DNA of 64,000 nucleotides from Janthinobacterium sp. TND4EL3 (GCF_900156175.1 NZ_FTMV01000006.1:217643-281642); one strand, 5' to 3'; counted from the first letter of the stretch, positions 1-10,158 are shown. Program-made: numbers and translations. The notes: generated by a model from the letters alone, not told the origin.

Positions 1-1119
1 TATGCCGCCGACACCGTGCGTGCCGAAGTGGGCAAGCCACTGCAAGAAGCGCAAAAACTCGCTAGCAGCGGCAAGAACAAGGAAGCGCTGGCCAAGCTGC
101 GCGAAGCTGACAGCGTCGGCGGCAAGACCGCCTTTGAGAGCTACCAGATCGAGCGCGTGCGCGCCTCGGCCGCTGCTGCCGCCGGCGATAACGGCACCGC
201 CATCAAGGCTTTTGAAGCCGTCATCAATTCCGGCCGCCTGAGCGCCGCCGAAGCCCCCAAATTCACGCAAGCACTGGCCGGCATGTACTACCGCGCCAAG
301 GACTGGCCGAACACCATCACCTGGATCAAACGTTCGCTGAAAGACCGCGAAGATCCACAGATGCGCGAACTGCTGATCCAGACCTACTATGTCAGCGGCA
401 ACTACGCCGAAGCGGCGAAAGAACTGCAAGCGCGCGGCGGCAATTCGGAAGCGAGCCTGCAGATGCTGGCCAACATCCAGTTGAAGCAAAACGACAAGGC
501 CGGCTATGTTGCCACCCTGGAAAAACTGGCTGGCAGCTATCCGAAGACCAGCTACTGGGCCGACCTGCTGAACCGCGTCTCGGGCAAGCCTGGCTTCTCG
601 CAACGCCTGGGCCTGGACGTCCAGCGCCTGCGCCTGGCCAACGGCCTGTTCACCAAGCCTTCCGAATACATGGAAATCAGCCAGTTGGCATTGCAAGCAG
701 GCAATCCTGGCGAAGCGTTGAGCATCATCGAGCAGGGCTACAAAAAAGGCGTGCTGGGTACCGGCGCCGATGCCGCCCGTCACCAGCGCTTGAAAGACCT
801 GGCCCTGAAGACCCAGGCTGACCTGAAGGCCAACGCCGCCAAGTCGGAAGCGGAATACGTCAAGAACAAGGACGCCGACAGCTTGAGCAAGCTGGGCTTC
901 GCCCTGGTCTACGATGGCCAGGCCGACAAAGGCCTGGGCTTGATGAATGACGCCGTGAAGATGGGCACCGCCAAGTATCCGGAAGAAGCCAAGCTGCACC
1001 TGGGCATCGCCTACATCCACGCCGGCAAGAAGGCCAACGCATCGACCGCGCTGAAAGCCGTCAAGGGCACGGATGGCGCTGCCGACCTGGCCCGCTACTG
1101 GGCCTTGATGAATAAATAA
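1..1119 (+). CDS. Tetratricopeptide-repeat protein, 5' end cut by window
   Basis: The frame is open from base 1 and ends with TAA at 1117-1119, so about 372 residues are visible and the true start lies left of the window. The first visible residues (YAADT) resemble the end of an exported protein's signal peptide, but this cannot be checked here. The rest is alanine-rich and helical, with TPR-like spacing (for example YYVSGNYAEAAKEL near residue 135, and FALVYDGQADKGLGLMNDAV near 305), which suggests a solenoid scaffold for protein contacts, probably in the periplasm. A GTG at 16 could be mistaken for a start but has no ribosome-binding site. A strong terminator follows, so this gene is transcribed separately from ribF. 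The specific role is unknown. Confidence 0.8.
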   Translation, partial: YAADTVRAEVGKPLQEAQKLASSGKNKEALAKLREADSVGGKTAFESYQIERVRASAAAAAGDNGTAIKAFEAVINSGRLSAAEAPKFTQALAGMYYRAKDWPNTITWIKRSLKDREDPQMRELLIQTYYVSGNYAEAAKELQARGGNSEASLQMLANIQLKQNDKAGYVATLEKLAGSYPKTSYWADLLNRVSGKPGFSQRLGLDVQRLRLANGLFTKPSEYMEISQLALQAGNPGEALSIIEQGYKKGVLGTGADAARHQRLKDLALKTQADLKANAAKSEAEYVKNKDADSLSKLGFALVYDGQADKGLGLMNDAVKMGTAKYPEEAKLHLGIAYIHAGKKANASTALKAVKGTDGAADLARYWALMNK

Positions 1120-1170
1120 GATTATATCCTCAGGATATTGTCGGGCAGCTAGTCGAGTGCCCACCACCAA

Positions 1171-1206
1171 AAGCGTTGCCGGCACACCCGCCGGCAACGC
1201 TTTTTA
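1171..1206 (+). terminator. Rho-independent terminator after the TPR gene
   Basis: A perfect 12-bp stem (AGCGTTGCCGGC at 1172-1183 with GCCGGCAACGCT at 1190-1201), a 6-base loop and a T-run at 1201-1205. It separates the TPR gene from the ribF operon. Confidence 0.9.
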
Positions 1207-1309
1207 TCATTTCAGCAGGGAAATTACCCCTGCGGCCGCCCTGCCGGGTGTGCATCGCTGAAACAGTCCGTATAATCCCCCTTTTGGCACAGTTTTTCAT
1301 CAGATTCCT

Positions 1310-2281
1310 ATGAAGGTATTCCGCGGACTTCCCAATGCCCAGGCTCGAGCGCCTTGCGCTCTGACCATCGGCAATTTTGACGGTGTCCACATCGGCCATC
1401 AGGCCTTGCTGGCGCGCGTGCGCGAAGCTGCCACCGAACTCGGCATCGAAGCGGCCGTGATGACGTTCGAACCGCACCCGCGCGAATTCTTCGCGCAGCG
1501 CGCGGGCGACCTGTCGAAGGCGCCGCAACGCATCGCCAACCTGCGCGACAAGCTGCAGTCGCTCGATGACGCCGGCATCGACCGGGTCGTCGTCGAGCAC
1601 TTCAGCGCCCAGTTCGCCGCCCTGACGCCGCAGGAATTCACGGAAAAAGTCCTCGTCGACGGCTTGCACGTGAAATGGCTGATGGTCGGCGACGACTTTT
1701 GCTATGGCGCCCGGCGCGCCGGCGACGTGGCCATGCTGCAGGAAGCGGGCCGCCAATATGGTTTCCATGTAGAAACACTGCCCACCGTCATGAATGGCAG
1801 CACGCGCATCTCCTCGTCGGCCGTGCGCTTGGCGCTGGCCGCCGGCGACTTCCCGCTGGCGCAGCAGCTGCTGGGCCATCCCTACGCCATTTCCGGCCAT
1901 GTGATCCACGGCCAGAAGCTGGGCCGCACCCTCGGCTTCCCCACCCTGAACCTGCGCGTGGCGCACCGCCCCGCCCTGTCCGGCATCTTCATCGTGCAGG
2001 TGCACGGCCTGGGACCAGTACCGCTGCCGGCCGTGGCCAGCCTGGGCGTGCGCCCGACCGTCGACGACAGCGGCCGCGTCTTGCTGGAAGTGCATCTGTT
2101 TGATTTCGCGCAATCGTGCTATGGCAAGCTGGTGCGCGTGGAATTCCTGCAAAAGCTGCGCGACGAAGAGAAATACGACGATTTGCCCACCCTGACGGCC
2201 GCCATCGAGCGCGACTCGAACCAGGCGCGCGCCTACTTCGAGCAGCGCAGCGGCGCCATTACCGCCACCGACCGAATTTGA
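1310..2281 (+). CDS. ribF: Bifunctional riboflavin kinase / FAD synthetase
   Basis: Converts riboflavin to FMN and then FMN to FAD in the cytoplasm. The 323-residue length is normal for RibF. The N-terminal nucleotidyltransferase domain has the [10 protein letters not shown] motif at residues 21-30, and the C-terminal riboflavin kinase domain has [10 protein letters not shown] at about 205-214. The ATG at 1310 is followed directly by the conserved N-terminus. ribF heads the row ribF-ileS-lspA, a common bacterial arrangement, and ileS starts 67 bp after its stop. I looked for an FMN riboswitch in the 100 bp upstream and see none. The identification is secure. Confidence 0.97.
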   Translation: MKVFRGLPNAQARAPCALTIGNFDGVHIGHQALLARVREAATELGIEAAVMTFEPHPREFFAQRAGDLSKAPQRIANLRDKLQSLDDAGIDRVVVEHFSAQFAALTPQEFTEKVLVDGLHVKWLMVGDDFCYGARRAGDVAMLQEAGRQYGFHVETLPTVMNGSTRISSSAVRLALAAGDFPLAQQLLGHPYAISGHVIHGQKLGRTLGFPTLNLRVAHRPALSGIFIVQVHGLGPVPLPAVASLGVRPTVDDSGRVLLEVHLFDFAQSCYGKLVRVEFLQKLRDEEKYDDLPTLTAAIERDSNQARAYFEQRSGAITATDRI

Positions 2282-2348
2282 CGCCGGCCAACTCCGCCGC
2301 CTGGCGGCCCCTGCCGCCGCAAACCATTCAATATCATTAAAGAAGATT

Positions 2349-5249
2349 ATGTCCGATCAAAACAAGCCAGCCACGCCCAAGCAGAACAAGAAACCTGAAA
2401 GCAAATACCCGGTCAACATGACGGAAACCCCGTTCCCGATGCGCGGCGACATGGCCAAGCGCGAGCCGCAATGGGTACAGCAGTGGCAAGACAAGAAAAT
2501 CTACGAGCGCGTGCGCAAGGCTGCCGCCGGCCGTCCGAAATTCATCCTGCACGACGGCCCGCCGTACGCGAATGGCGACATCCACCTGGGCCACGCCGTC
2601 AACAAGATCCTCAAAGACATGGTCGTCAAATCGCGCTCGCTGGCCGGCTTCGACGCGCCCTACGTGCCGGGCTGGGATTGCCACGGCATGCCGATCGAGA
2701 TCCAGATCGAAAAACTGCACGGCAAAAACCTGCCGACGGCTGAAGTGCTGGAAAAGGCCCGCGCCTACGCCAACGTGCAGGTCGAGCGCCAGAAGAAGGA
2801 TTTTATTCGCCTGGGCGTGCTCGGCGAGTGGGACAACCCCTACCTGACCATGGCGCACGGCAATGAAGCCGACGAGCTGCGCGCGCTGGGCAAGCTGCTG
2901 GAAAAAGGCTATGTCTACCGCGGCCTGAAGCCCGTCAACTGGTGCTTCGACTGCCAGTCGGCGCTGGCCGAGGCGGAAGTGGAATACGCGGAAAAACGCG
3001 ATCCCGCCATCGACGTCGGGTTCAAGTTCGCCGAACCGGAAAAGCTGGCGGCCGCCTTTGGCCTGCCTGCCCTGCCGACCGAGAACGGTTTCATCGTCAT
3101 CTGGACCACGACGCCGTGGACCATCCCGTCGAACCAGGCGCTCAACGTGCACCCGGAAGTGAAGTATTCGCTGGTGAAGGCCGAGCGCGACGGCCAGCCA
3201 TTGCTGCTGATCCTGGCGCAAGACCTGGTCGTGGCCAGCCTGGCGCGCTTCAAGCTCGATGGCACGACGATCGCCACCTGCGACGGCGCCGCCCTGGCCG
3301 GCATCAGCTTCCGCCACCCGCTGCATGCGGCTGACGCCTTCTACGACCGTTTGTCGCCGCTGTACCTGGCCGAATACGTGACCACGGAAAGCGGCACGGG
3401 CGTGGTGCACTCGGCGCCCGCCTACGGCCTGGACGACTTTATCTCGTGCAAGGCGCACGGCATGAAGGACGACGACATCATCAAGCCCGTCATGGGCGAC
3501 GGCAAGTTCGCCTCGACCCTGCCCCTGTTCGGCGGCATGACCATCTGGGAAGCGTCGAAACCGATCTGCAATGCCCTGAAAGAAGCGGGCGCCTTGTTCG
3601 AAGTCAAGATGTTCGACCACAGTTACATGCACTGCTGGCGCCATAAGACGCCGATCATCTACCGCGCCACGTCGCAGTGGTTCGCCGGCATGGACCTGAC
3701 GCCGAAGGACGGCGGCGCGACCCTGCGCGAGACGGCCTTGCAAGGCATCGCCGACACCGAGTTCTTCCCGGACTGGGGCCAGGCGCGCCTGCACGGCATG
3801 ATCGCCAACCGTCCCGACTGGACCCTGTCGCGCCAGCGCCAGTGGGGCGTGCCGATGGCCTTCATCGTGCACAAGGAAACGGGCGACCTGCATCCACGCA
3901 CGCCGGAACTGCTGGAGCAGGTGGCCAAGCTGATCGAAAAGGGCGGCATCGAGGCATGGCAGGCGCTGGATCTGAAAGACCTGATCGGCGACGAAGCGGC
4001 CATCTACGCCAAGAACAAGGATACCCTGGACGTGTGGTTCGATTCCGGCGCCACGCACCAGACGGTGCTGGGCGGCCCGCAGGCCCACGGTTCGCACTCG
4101 ACGCAGCTGCAATTCCCGGCCGACCTGTACCTGGAAGGCTCGGACCAGCATCGCGGCTGGTTCCACTCGTCGCTGCTCGTGTCGTCGATGCTGAACGGCC
4201 GTCCGCCGTACAAGGCGCTGCTCACGCACGGCTTCACGGTCGACGGCGAAGGCAAGAAGATGTCCAAGTCGCTGGGCAACACGCTGGCGCCGCAAAAGAT
4301 CTCGGACACCCTGGGCGCCGATATCCTGCGCCTGTGGATCGCCTCGACCGACTACACGGGCGAGCTGTCGATCTCCGACGAGATCCTCAAACGCGTGACG
4401 GAATCGTACCGCCGCATCCGCAACACCCTGCGCTTCCTGCTGGCGAACACCTCGGACTTCAATCCGGCCACGGACGCCGTGCCGGTGGCGGAGATGTTCG
4501 AAATCGACCGCTATGCGCTGGCCAACATGGCATCGCTGCAGCAGCAGATCGAGAACAACTATGCGCGCTACGAGTTCCACCCCGTCGTGTCGAAGCTGCA
4601 GACCTACTGCTCGGAAGACCTGGGCGGCTTCTACCTCGACATCCTGAAGGACCGTTTGTACACCTCGGGCCTGACGTCGCACGCGCGCCGTTCGGCACAG
4701 ACGGCGCTGTGGCACATCACGCAAAGCCTGCTGCGCCTGATGGCCCCGGCCCTGTCGTTCACGGCCGAAGAAGCGTGGGCAGTCTTCGCCGGCGCGGAAG
4801 CGTATGCCGCCAGCGATGAAACCATCTTCACGCAAACCTGGTGGCAGCTGCCGGAAGTGTCGGACGCGGCCGCCCTGCTGGAGAAATACACGGCCCTGCG
4901 CGCCGTGCGCACGGACGTGACGAAGCAGCTGGAAGACTTACGCACTTCGGGCGCCATCGGTTCCTCGCTGCAGGCGGAACTGACGATCAAGGCCGCGCCG
5001 ATGAAGTACAAGCTGTTGACGACCCTGGGCGAGGACTTGAAGTTCGTCTTCATCACCTCGCAGGCCAGCGTTGTCGAAGTGCTTGAGGAAGCGGCCGAGG
5101 AAGTGCTCGTGGCCGCGTCGACGGCACCGAAGTGCGAGCGCTGCTGGCACTACCGCGCCGACGTGGGCACGGACGCCGCGCATGCCACCCTGTGCGGCCG
5201 CTGCGTCAGCAATCTGTTTGGCGCGGGCGAGAAACGCCGCTTCGCCTAA
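2349..5249 (+). CDS. ileS: Isoleucyl-tRNA synthetase
   Basis: Charges tRNA-Ile with isoleucine in the cytoplasm. The protein has 966 residues, close to the usual 930-970. Class I signatures are present: HLGH at 79-82 (the HIGH motif) and KMSKS at 637-641. The C-terminal zinc finger typical of the bacterial form is complete, with Cys pairs at 929/932 and 949/952. The ATG follows an AAGAAG ribosome-binding site. It sits between ribF and lspA, 93 bp before the latter, as in many proteobacteria. A long open frame on the opposite strand (2337-4835) is a codon-bias shadow. Confidence 0.98.
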   Translation: MSDQNKPATPKQNKKPESKYPVNMTETPFPMRGDMAKREPQWVQQWQDKKIYERVRKAAAGRPKFILHDGPPYANGDIHLGHAVNKILKDMVVKSRSLAGFDAPYVPGWDCHGMPIEIQIEKLHGKNLPTAEVLEKARAYANVQVERQKKDFIRLGVLGEWDNPYLTMAHGNEADELRALGKLLEKGYVYRGLKPVNWCFDCQSALAEAEVEYAEKRDPAIDVGFKFAEPEKLAAAFGLPALPTENGFIVIWTTTPWTIPSNQALNVHPEVKYSLVKAERDGQPLLLILAQDLVVASLARFKLDGTTIATCDGAALAGISFRHPLHAADAFYDRLSPLYLAEYVTTESGTGVVHSAPAYGLDDFISCKAHGMKDDDIIKPVMGDGKFASTLPLFGGMTIWEASKPICNALKEAGALFEVKMFDHSYMHCWRHKTPIIYRATSQWFAGMDLTPKDGGATLRETALQGIADTEFFPDWGQARLHGMIANRPDWTLSRQRQWGVPMAFIVHKETGDLHPRTPELLEQVAKLIEKGGIEAWQALDLKDLIGDEAAIYAKNKDTLDVWFDSGATHQTVLGGPQAHGSHSTQLQFPADLYLEGSDQHRGWFHSSLLVSSMLNGRPPYKALLTHGFTVDGEGKKMSKSLGNTLAPQKISDTLGADILRLWIASTDYTGELSISDEILKRVTESYRRIRNTLRFLLANTSDFNPATDAVPVAEMFEIDRYALANMASLQQQIENNYARYEFHPVVSKLQTYCSEDLGGFYLDILKDRLYTSGLTSHARRSAQTALWHITQSLLRLMAPALSFTAEEAWAVFAGAEAYAASDETIFTQTWWQLPEVSDAAALLEKYTALRAVRTDVTKQLEDLRTSGAIGSSLQAELTIKAAPMKYKLLTTLGEDLKFVFITSQASVVEVLEEAAEEVLVAASTAPKCERCWHYRADVGTDAAHATLCGRCVSNLFGAGEKRRFA

Positions 5250-5342
5250 GACGGCGCGGGACTGGAATTCATACCCAGTCCGCCCGCCTCCCACCGCCGC
5301 TGCCCGCCAGGGTGGCGGCGGCTTTATCTTCCCTGGAAAAAT

Positions 5343-5852
5343 ATGGCCACTAAAAACCGTTTTTCATCGAAATCGTCGTCCTCATCGTCGCTGGTGCCCT
5401 GGCTGGGCATCGCCGCCATCGTCATCCTGTTCGACCAGATCACCAAGATCACGATCCTGAAGACCTTCCGCTATGCGCAAGAGATGGTCATCACCTCGTA
5501 TTTCAACCTGGTGCTCGCATATAACAAGGGCGCCGCGTTCAGCTTCCTGTCCGACCAGGGCGGCTGGCAGCGCTATTTCTTCACCGGCATCGCCCTGGCG
5601 GCCGCCATCTACATCATCTATTTGCTGAAAAAGCACGCCGGCCAGCGCATGTTCTGCTGGGCCCTGGCGCTGATACTCGGCGGCGCGCTGGGCAACGCCA
5701 TCGACCGCCTGATGTATGGCCACGTGGTCGATTTCCTCGATTTTCACTGGAAGAGCTGGGGCCATTTCCCCGCTTTCAATATCGCCGACAGCGCCATCTG
5801 CATCGGCGCGGCCCTGTTCATCATCGATGAACTGCGCCGTGTAAACAAATAA
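5343..5852 (+). CDS. lspA: Lipoprotein signal peptidase (signal peptidase II)
   Basis: Inner-membrane aspartyl protease that cleaves prolipoproteins just before the lipid-modified cysteine. It has 169 residues, normal for the family, and about four membrane segments. The two catalytic aspartates fit D121 (in NAIDR) and D149 (in FNIADS), and the conserved NKGAAFSF motif is at 61-68. A serine-rich N-terminal stretch (residues 8-16) precedes the first membrane segment and is slightly unusual. The stop is 15 bp before coaBC, so the two are probably cotranscribed. Likely substrates in this window include the lipoprotein at 7579. Confidence 0.97.
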   Translation: MATKNRFSSKSSSSSSLVPWLGIAAIVILFDQITKITILKTFRYAQEMVITSYFNLVLAYNKGAAFSFLSDQGGWQRYFFTGIALAAAIYIIYLLKKHAGQRMFCWALALILGGALGNAIDRLMYGHVVDFLDFHWKSWGHFPAFNIADSAICIGAALFIIDELRRVNK

Positions 5853-5867
5853 CAGCGGGAGAACGGC

Positions 5868-7088
5868 ATGGAATTGTCCGGCAAAAAAATCGTCCTGGGA
5901 CTGTCAGGCGGCGTCGCCTGCTACAAGGCGGCGGAACTGTGCCGCGCGCTGACCAAGTCTGGCGCCTCGGTACAGGTGGTCATGACGGATGCGGCCAGCC
6001 ATTTCATCACGGCCGTGACGATGCAGGCGCTGTCCGGCCACCCCGTGCACACGAGCCAGTGGGATGCCCGCATCGATAACAACATGGCGCACATCGATCT
6101 GACGCGCCATGCGGACGCCATCCTGATCGCGCCGTGTTCGGCCGATTTTATGCGCAAACTCGCGCACGGCGTATGCGACGACCTGCTGTCGACCCTGTGC
6201 CTGGCCCGCCCGGCCCACCTGCCTTTGCTGGTGGCGCCGGCCATGAACGTGGAAATGTGGCAGAACCCGGCCACCCAGCGCAATGTGCAGCAGCTGCGCG
6301 ACGACGGCATCAAGCTGTTCGGCCCGGCGGCCGGCGAACAGGCCTGCGGCGAAGTTGGCCTGGGCCGCATGCTGGAACCGGAGCAGCTCTTGACGGAGCT
6401 GATCGCCGCCTTCCAGCCGAAGGTCCTGGCGGGCAAGCGCGTGCTGGTCACGGCCGGCCCCACTTTCGAGGCCATCGACCCCGTGCGCGGCATTACCAAT
6501 CTGTCTTCGGGCAAGATGGGCTATGCCGTGGCCCGGGCGGCGCGCGAGGCGGGCGCCGAAGTGCTGCTCATTTCGGGTCCCACGGCGCTCGAATCGCCGT
6601 TTGGCGTGCGCCGCATCAATGTGCAAAGCGCGCAGCAGATGCATGATGCGGTATTGGCCCATGTCGACGACCAGCATGTCTTCGTCGCCGTCGCCGCCGT
6701 GGCCGACTGGCGGGTCGTCAACGCCAGCGAACAGAAAATGAAAAAGCAGGCCGACGGCTCCGTGCCGGAACTGCAGTTCGCGCAAAATCCCGACATCCTG
6801 GCCACCGTGGCGGCGCGCACCAACCTGGCCGGCTATCCGTATTGCGTGGGCTTTGCCGCCGAATCGGAAAACCTCGTGGAATTCGGCTCGGTCAAGCGCG
6901 AGAAAAAGGGCATTCCTTTGCTCGTTGGCAATATCGGCCAGAACACCTTCGGCCAGGACGACAACACCATCATCCTCTTCGACGAGGATGGCCATACCGT
7001 GCTGCCGCGCGCCTCGAAACTGAACCTGGCGCGCCAGCTGATTTCGGAAATCTCGAAGCGGCTGGCAAAAAACTCGCTCCTCAAGTAA
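5868..7088 (+). CDS. coaBC: Bifunctional phosphopantothenoylcysteine decarboxylase / phosphopantothenate-cysteine ligase
   Basis: Performs two successive steps of coenzyme A synthesis: ligation of cysteine to 4'-phosphopantothenate (CoaB) and decarboxylation of the product (CoaC). The protein has 406 residues. The N-terminal flavoprotein CoaC domain has the catalytic His at 75 (NMAHIDL), the PAMN motif at 124-127 and the active-site Cys at 160 (EQACGEVG). The CoaB half follows from about 190, starting with VLVTAGPT. The GGGAG ribosome-binding site lies 8 bp before the ATG. dut follows after 30 bp, the usual coaBC-dut pairing. Confidence 0.97.
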   Translation: MELSGKKIVLGLSGGVACYKAAELCRALTKSGASVQVVMTDAASHFITAVTMQALSGHPVHTSQWDARIDNNMAHIDLTRHADAILIAPCSADFMRKLAHGVCDDLLSTLCLARPAHLPLLVAPAMNVEMWQNPATQRNVQQLRDDGIKLFGPAAGEQACGEVGLGRMLEPEQLLTELIAAFQPKVLAGKRVLVTAGPTFEAIDPVRGITNLSSGKMGYAVARAAREAGAEVLLISGPTALESPFGVRRINVQSAQQMHDAVLAHVDDQHVFVAVAAVADWRVVNASEQKMKKQADGSVPELQFAQNPDILATVAARTNLAGYPYCVGFAAESENLVEFGSVKREKKGIPLLVGNIGQNTFGQDDNTIILFDEDGHTVLPRASKLNLARQLISEISKRLAKNSLLK

Positions 7089-7118
7089 CCCTTTATACGC
7101 ATTAGCTCATTTAGATTC

Positions 7119-7568
7119 ATGAAAAATATCGACATCAAGATCCTCGACGCCCGCATGCAAGAACTGCTGCCGGCCTACGCCACCCCGGGCAGCGCGGGAC
7201 TCGACCTGCGCGCCTGCATCAACGAGGCCATCACCATCGAAGCCGGCCAGACCGTGCTCATTCCGACCGGCCTGGCCATTCACATCGGCGACCCGTCGTA
7301 TGCGGCCATGATCTTGCCGCGCAGCGGCATGGGCCACAAGAACGGCATCGTTCTGGGGAATCTGGTAGGCTTGATCGACTCCGATTACCAGGGCCAGCTG
7401 ATGGTATCGACCTGGAACCGGGGCCAGAGCGCTTTTACGCTCGCCCCCATGGAGCGCCTGGCGCAGCTCATTATCGTGCCGGTGCTGCAAGTGGGCTTTA
7501 ACGTCGTCGAGGAATTCGGCGACAGCGAACGCGGTGTTGGCGGTTTCGGCAGCACCGGCAAACATTAA
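7119..7568 (+). CDS. dut: Deoxyuridine 5'-triphosphate nucleotidohydrolase (dUTPase)
   Basis: Hydrolyses dUTP to dUMP and pyrophosphate, which keeps uracil out of DNA and supplies the thymidylate precursor. The 149-residue protein is the usual homotrimeric type. Conserved motifs seen: [10 protein letters not shown] at 23-32, PRSGMG at 67-72, GLIDSDYQG at 84-92, and the C-terminal glycine-rich arm [10 protein letters not shown] that closes over the active site. Likely cotranscribed with coaBC upstream; the next gene starts 10 bp downstream. Confidence 0.97.
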   Translation: MKNIDIKILDARMQELLPAYATPGSAGLDLRACINEAITIEAGQTVLIPTGLAIHIGDPSYAAMILPRSGMGHKNGIVLGNLVGLIDSDYQGQLMVSTWNRGQSAFTLAPMERLAQLIIVPVLQVGFNVVEEFGDSERGVGGFGSTGKH

Positions 7569-7578
7569 GGATCGTCTT

Positions 7579-8682
7579 ATGCCAGGTTTCCGCCACATCG
7601 CCCCAGCCAAAACTTCGCTGCGCCATCTGGCCTCGCCACTGCTGGTGGCTTGCGTTGCCCTGCTCTCGGCCTGCACCACGCCGTCGACGACGGTCAGCGG
7701 CCCGTTCAACGTCGTGCCGGCGCCCGAAGCGCCGGCCCTGACGGCGCAGCAAAAGGCGGCGCAGGAGGAGTTGGTGAAGATGGTGGCGCTGCAGGACCGC
7801 CTGTCGAAAGTCTCGGCGCCCCTGCTGATCAACAACGCGGACCTGTGCAAGACATATGCGCGCAACCTGCTGGGCTTCACGGCGCAGAACAAGTATTCCT
7901 ACCCTGGCATCTATGCCGACGCGGCGCAGGCGGCGCTCGGCTATGGCGAGCAGATGCAGGTGTCCGGCGTCTTGCCGGGCAGCGGCGCCGCCCGCGCCGG
8001 CTTGCGCAAGGGTGACGGCTTGCTGGCCGCCGAAGGCAAGCCGCTGCCGGCCGGTCCCAAGGCGGAAGGCCCGTTCGGCGCCATCGTCGGCCCGCTGGCC
8101 TCGAAAAGCGCCAGCCTGAACATGACCATCGCCCGCGACGGCCAGCAGCAGGATTTAAAGATTCCCGTCACGCGCGCCTGCGCCTTCCGCGTCGCCCTGG
8201 GCAATGCGGACAATATCAACGCCTATTCGGACGGCGCGCGCATCATGCTCACCCGCGGCATGATCAATGCGGCGCAAAACGACGAAGGCATCGCCTTTGT
8301 CATCGCCCGCGAAATGGCGCACAACATCCTCGACCACGCGCGCAGCCAGCGCACGGCAGGGACGGCCGGCAGCATCATCGACAGCCTGGGCGCCGTGCAG
8401 CCCGACGTGTCGATGCTGACGGGCGCCGCCGGCATCAAGGCTATGCCGCAGGAACTCGACGCGCAAGCGGACGCCCTGGCCATCTACCTGCTGGCGCGCG
8501 CCGGCTACAATATCGACAACGCCGCCCGCTTCTGGCAACGCCTGTCCACGCAAGTGCCGGCCAGCGTCGCCAACGGCTACACGGCCCTGCACCCGGGCAC
8601 CAACTCGCGCATGGCGGCCATCAACCGCGCCGTCATCGACGTGCGCGCCAAGCAGGCGGCGAAGAAGCCGCTCAAGCCTTAG
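7579..8682 (+). CDS. M48-like lipoprotein with PDZ domain and degenerate zinc site
   Basis: A 367-residue predicted lipoprotein. I chose ATG 7579 because a TAAGGAT ribosome-binding site lies just upstream and the resulting N-terminus has a lipobox (LLSAC, Cys32); a GTG at 7534 inside dut would spoil the signal peptide. A PDZ-like region (residues about 110-190, VSGVLPGSGAARAG) precedes an M48-type region. The expected HExxH helix reads REMAH (R244-H248), and the third ligand Glu of the usual ExxAD is Asp294 (DAQAD). Two of three zinc ligands are therefore changed, although the fold-specific residues around them (NILDH, LLARAGYN) are kept. It may be a pseudo-protease or a variant enzyme at the outer membrane. 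Only 10 bp separate it from dut. Confidence 0.85.
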   Translation: MPGFRHIAPAKTSLRHLASPLLVACVALLSACTTPSTTVSGPFNVVPAPEAPALTAQQKAAQEELVKMVALQDRLSKVSAPLLINNADLCKTYARNLLGFTAQNKYSYPGIYADAAQAALGYGEQMQVSGVLPGSGAARAGLRKGDGLLAAEGKPLPAGPKAEGPFGAIVGPLASKSASLNMTIARDGQQQDLKIPVTRACAFRVALGNADNINAYSDGARIMLTRGMINAAQNDEGIAFVIAREMAHNILDHARSQRTAGTAGSIIDSLGAVQPDVSMLTGAAGIKAMPQELDAQADALAIYLLARAGYNIDNAARFWQRLSTQVPASVANGYTALHPGTNSRMAAINRAVIDVRAKQAAKKPLKP

Positions 8683-8815
8683 AACGCCTACCATAACCTG
8701 CTGCGCGTCGCGCTTTGCGGTCTGCGATGCTCACTGCCTCGGCGGCCCCGTGCCAGGCACAGTTGCGCTTCTCGGCCACAAATCGCTGCCGCTCGCTACG
8801 GTTCTGTTAGACGTT
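8683..8815 (+). repeat. Dispersed 133-bp intergenic repeat, family A, copy 1
   Basis: Begins on the base after the TAG stop of the M48-like gene. It aligns without gaps to 54166-54298, about 103 of 133 bases identical by my hand alignment. Conserved blocks are CTGCTGCGCGTCG, CTGCGATGCTCAC and GTTGCGCTTCTCGGCCAC. The ends form an imperfect inverted repeat (AACGCCTACCATAAC against the complement of GTTCTGTTAGACGTT, 12 of 15 matching), so it could fold back on itself. No coding frame is apparent. Confidence 0.85.
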
Positions 8816-8841
8816 CTTCATCCTGATCAAACAGGGTTTGC

Positions 8842-8982
8842 TCAGGCGCCGGGGAAGTTCGGGAAGTAGGTGCCCATGATCCAGGTCAGGGCGCCGCAGA
8901 ACACCACGGCCAGAAACAGGATGACGAGCAGCTTGCCGAACTTGGGAATACCCTCTTCTTGCGTCTTGACTTCATTTGACAT
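8842..8982 (-). CDS. Small single-pass membrane protein, 46 residues
   Basis: ATG at 8982, stop TGA at 8842-8844. The predicted product has a short charged cytoplasmic head (MSNEVKTQEEGIPKFGK) and one strongly hydrophobic segment (residues about 18-37, LLVILFLAVVFCGALTW), then a short PNFPGA tail. GC3-rich codon use and the clean ribosome-binding site region (GGAG about 8 bp upstream on the minus strand) support a real gene. I recognise no family. It stands alone between the family A repeat and the divergent XdhC-like gene, from which it is separated by about 100 bp. A longer frame reaching 9318 on this strand overlaps the XdhC-like gene and is not believed. Confidence 0.65.
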   Translation of the reverse strand: MSNEVKTQEEGIPKFGKLLVILFLAVVFCGALTWIMGTYFPNFPGA

Positions 8983-9082
8983 GAAAATTCTCCGCAGGGT
9001 GGTGGAACAGGTAGTATATCCATAATCTTGAATACTATTCCATACTTTGCCGCAAACATACGGCATGTAACTCCCGCGCCCC

Positions 9083-10090
9083 ATGGACAGCATCGACCTT
9101 GAAGTTCTGAAGACCAGCGCCGCGTGGCTCGCCGCCGGGCACCGCTGCGAACTGGTCACCGTCATCAAGACCTGGGGCTCCAGCTCCCGCCCCGTGGGCG
9201 CCACGCTGGCCATCTGCGACGATGGCACGGTGGTCGGCTCCGTCTCCGGCGGCTGCATCGAGGATGATTTGATCGACACCGTGCGCGTGCACGGCATCGT
9301 GCGCACGCGGCCCGACATCGTCAGCTACGGCATCAGCGCCGACGAGGCGCACCGCTTCGGCCTGCCCTGCGGCGGCACCATCGAACTGGCCATCGAGCCG
9401 CTGCATGCGGACAGCCGCGTGGCCGAACTGCTGGCGCGCCTCGAAGCGCACGAACTGGTCGAACGCCGCCTCGACCTGGGCACGGGCGCCGTCACCCTGC
9501 AAACCGCCGCGCCGGGCGCCGTGCTGGCCCTGGAAAATGGCGTGCTCACCACGCAGCACGGCCCGCGCTGGCGATTGCTGATCATCGGCGCCAGCCAGCT
9601 GTCGCGCTTCGTGGCGCAAATCGCCATGGCCATGGATTACCACGTCATCGTCTGCGACCCGCGCGAGGAATACCGGGGCGGCTGGAACGTGCCCGGCGTG
9701 CCCCTGCTGCACGCCATGCCGGACGACCTCGTACTGGAATTAAAGCTCGACAGCCGCAGCGCCGTCGTCGCCCTCACGCACGACCCCAAGCTCGACGACC
9801 TGGCCCTGATGGAAGCACTCAAATCCCCCGCTTTTTATGTCGGCGCCATCGGTTCGCGCGCCAACAACGCCAAGCGCCGCGAGCGCCTGCTGCAGTTCGA
9901 CGTCAGCGCGGAGCAGCTGGCGCGCCTGCACGGCCCCATCGGCCTGTACATCGGCAGCAAGACGCCGGCCGAAATCGCCATTTCCATCCTGGCCGAACTG
10001 ACGGCTGTCAAGAATGGCGTGCCCGATGCCCTGCAGATCCAGCACGCGGCCGCCCTGACGCCGCCCAACCCTGGCCTCTGCGTGCGCTGA
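9083..10090 (+). CDS. XdhC/CoxI family protein
   Basis: A 335-residue protein of the XdhC/CoxI family, which helps insert the molybdenum cofactor into xanthine dehydrogenase and related hydroxylases. The N-terminal XdhC domain contains the conserved VSGGCIEDDL stretch (residues 54-63), and the C-terminal Rossmann-like domain starts near 170 (LLIIGASQLSRFVAQIA) and includes the VGAIGSRANN motif near 253. No xanthine dehydrogenase subunit genes are adjacent, so it is separated from its presumed enzyme; the partner may be encoded elsewhere. ATG 9083 gives the family's normal length. Confidence 0.88.
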   Translation: MDSIDLEVLKTSAAWLAAGHRCELVTVIKTWGSSSRPVGATLAICDDGTVVGSVSGGCIEDDLIDTVRVHGIVRTRPDIVSYGISADEAHRFGLPCGGTIELAIEPLHADSRVAELLARLEAHELVERRLDLGTGAVTLQTAAPGAVLALENGVLTTQHGPRWRLLIIGASQLSRFVAQIAMAMDYHVIVCDPREEYRGGWNVPGVPLLHAMPDDLVLELKLDSRSAVVALTHDPKLDDLALMEALKSPAFYVGAIGSRANNAKRRERLLQFDVSAEQLARLHGPIGLYIGSKTPAEIAISILAELTAVKNGVPDALQIQHAAALTPPNPGLCVR

Positions 10091-10158
10091 CGCCTGAAAA
10101 GCAAGAAACAAGATGCGCCAGCGGCGCGCCCCTGCTACCTTCCCTGATTTTGGCCACC

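Noticed and set aside
9..63. GTG start at 16 for the TPR protein
   Set aside because: The frame is open to the window edge and residues before it fit the protein, so the gene is treated as 5'-truncated by the window.
1207..1309. FMN riboswitch before ribF
   Set aside because: No RFN-element conserved blocks are present in the 103-bp leader, so ribF is not called riboswitch-controlled.
2290..2330. GC-rich CCGCCGCCTGGCGGC-like sequence after ribF, similar to 23265-23295
   Set aside because: Short and of low complexity; the two differ outside the GCCGCC core and the ribF copy forms no convincing terminator.
2337..4835. Open frame of 832 codons on the minus strand
   Set aside because: Antisense to ileS; composition rich in R, G, A, V and H and without domain motifs, a codon-bias shadow.
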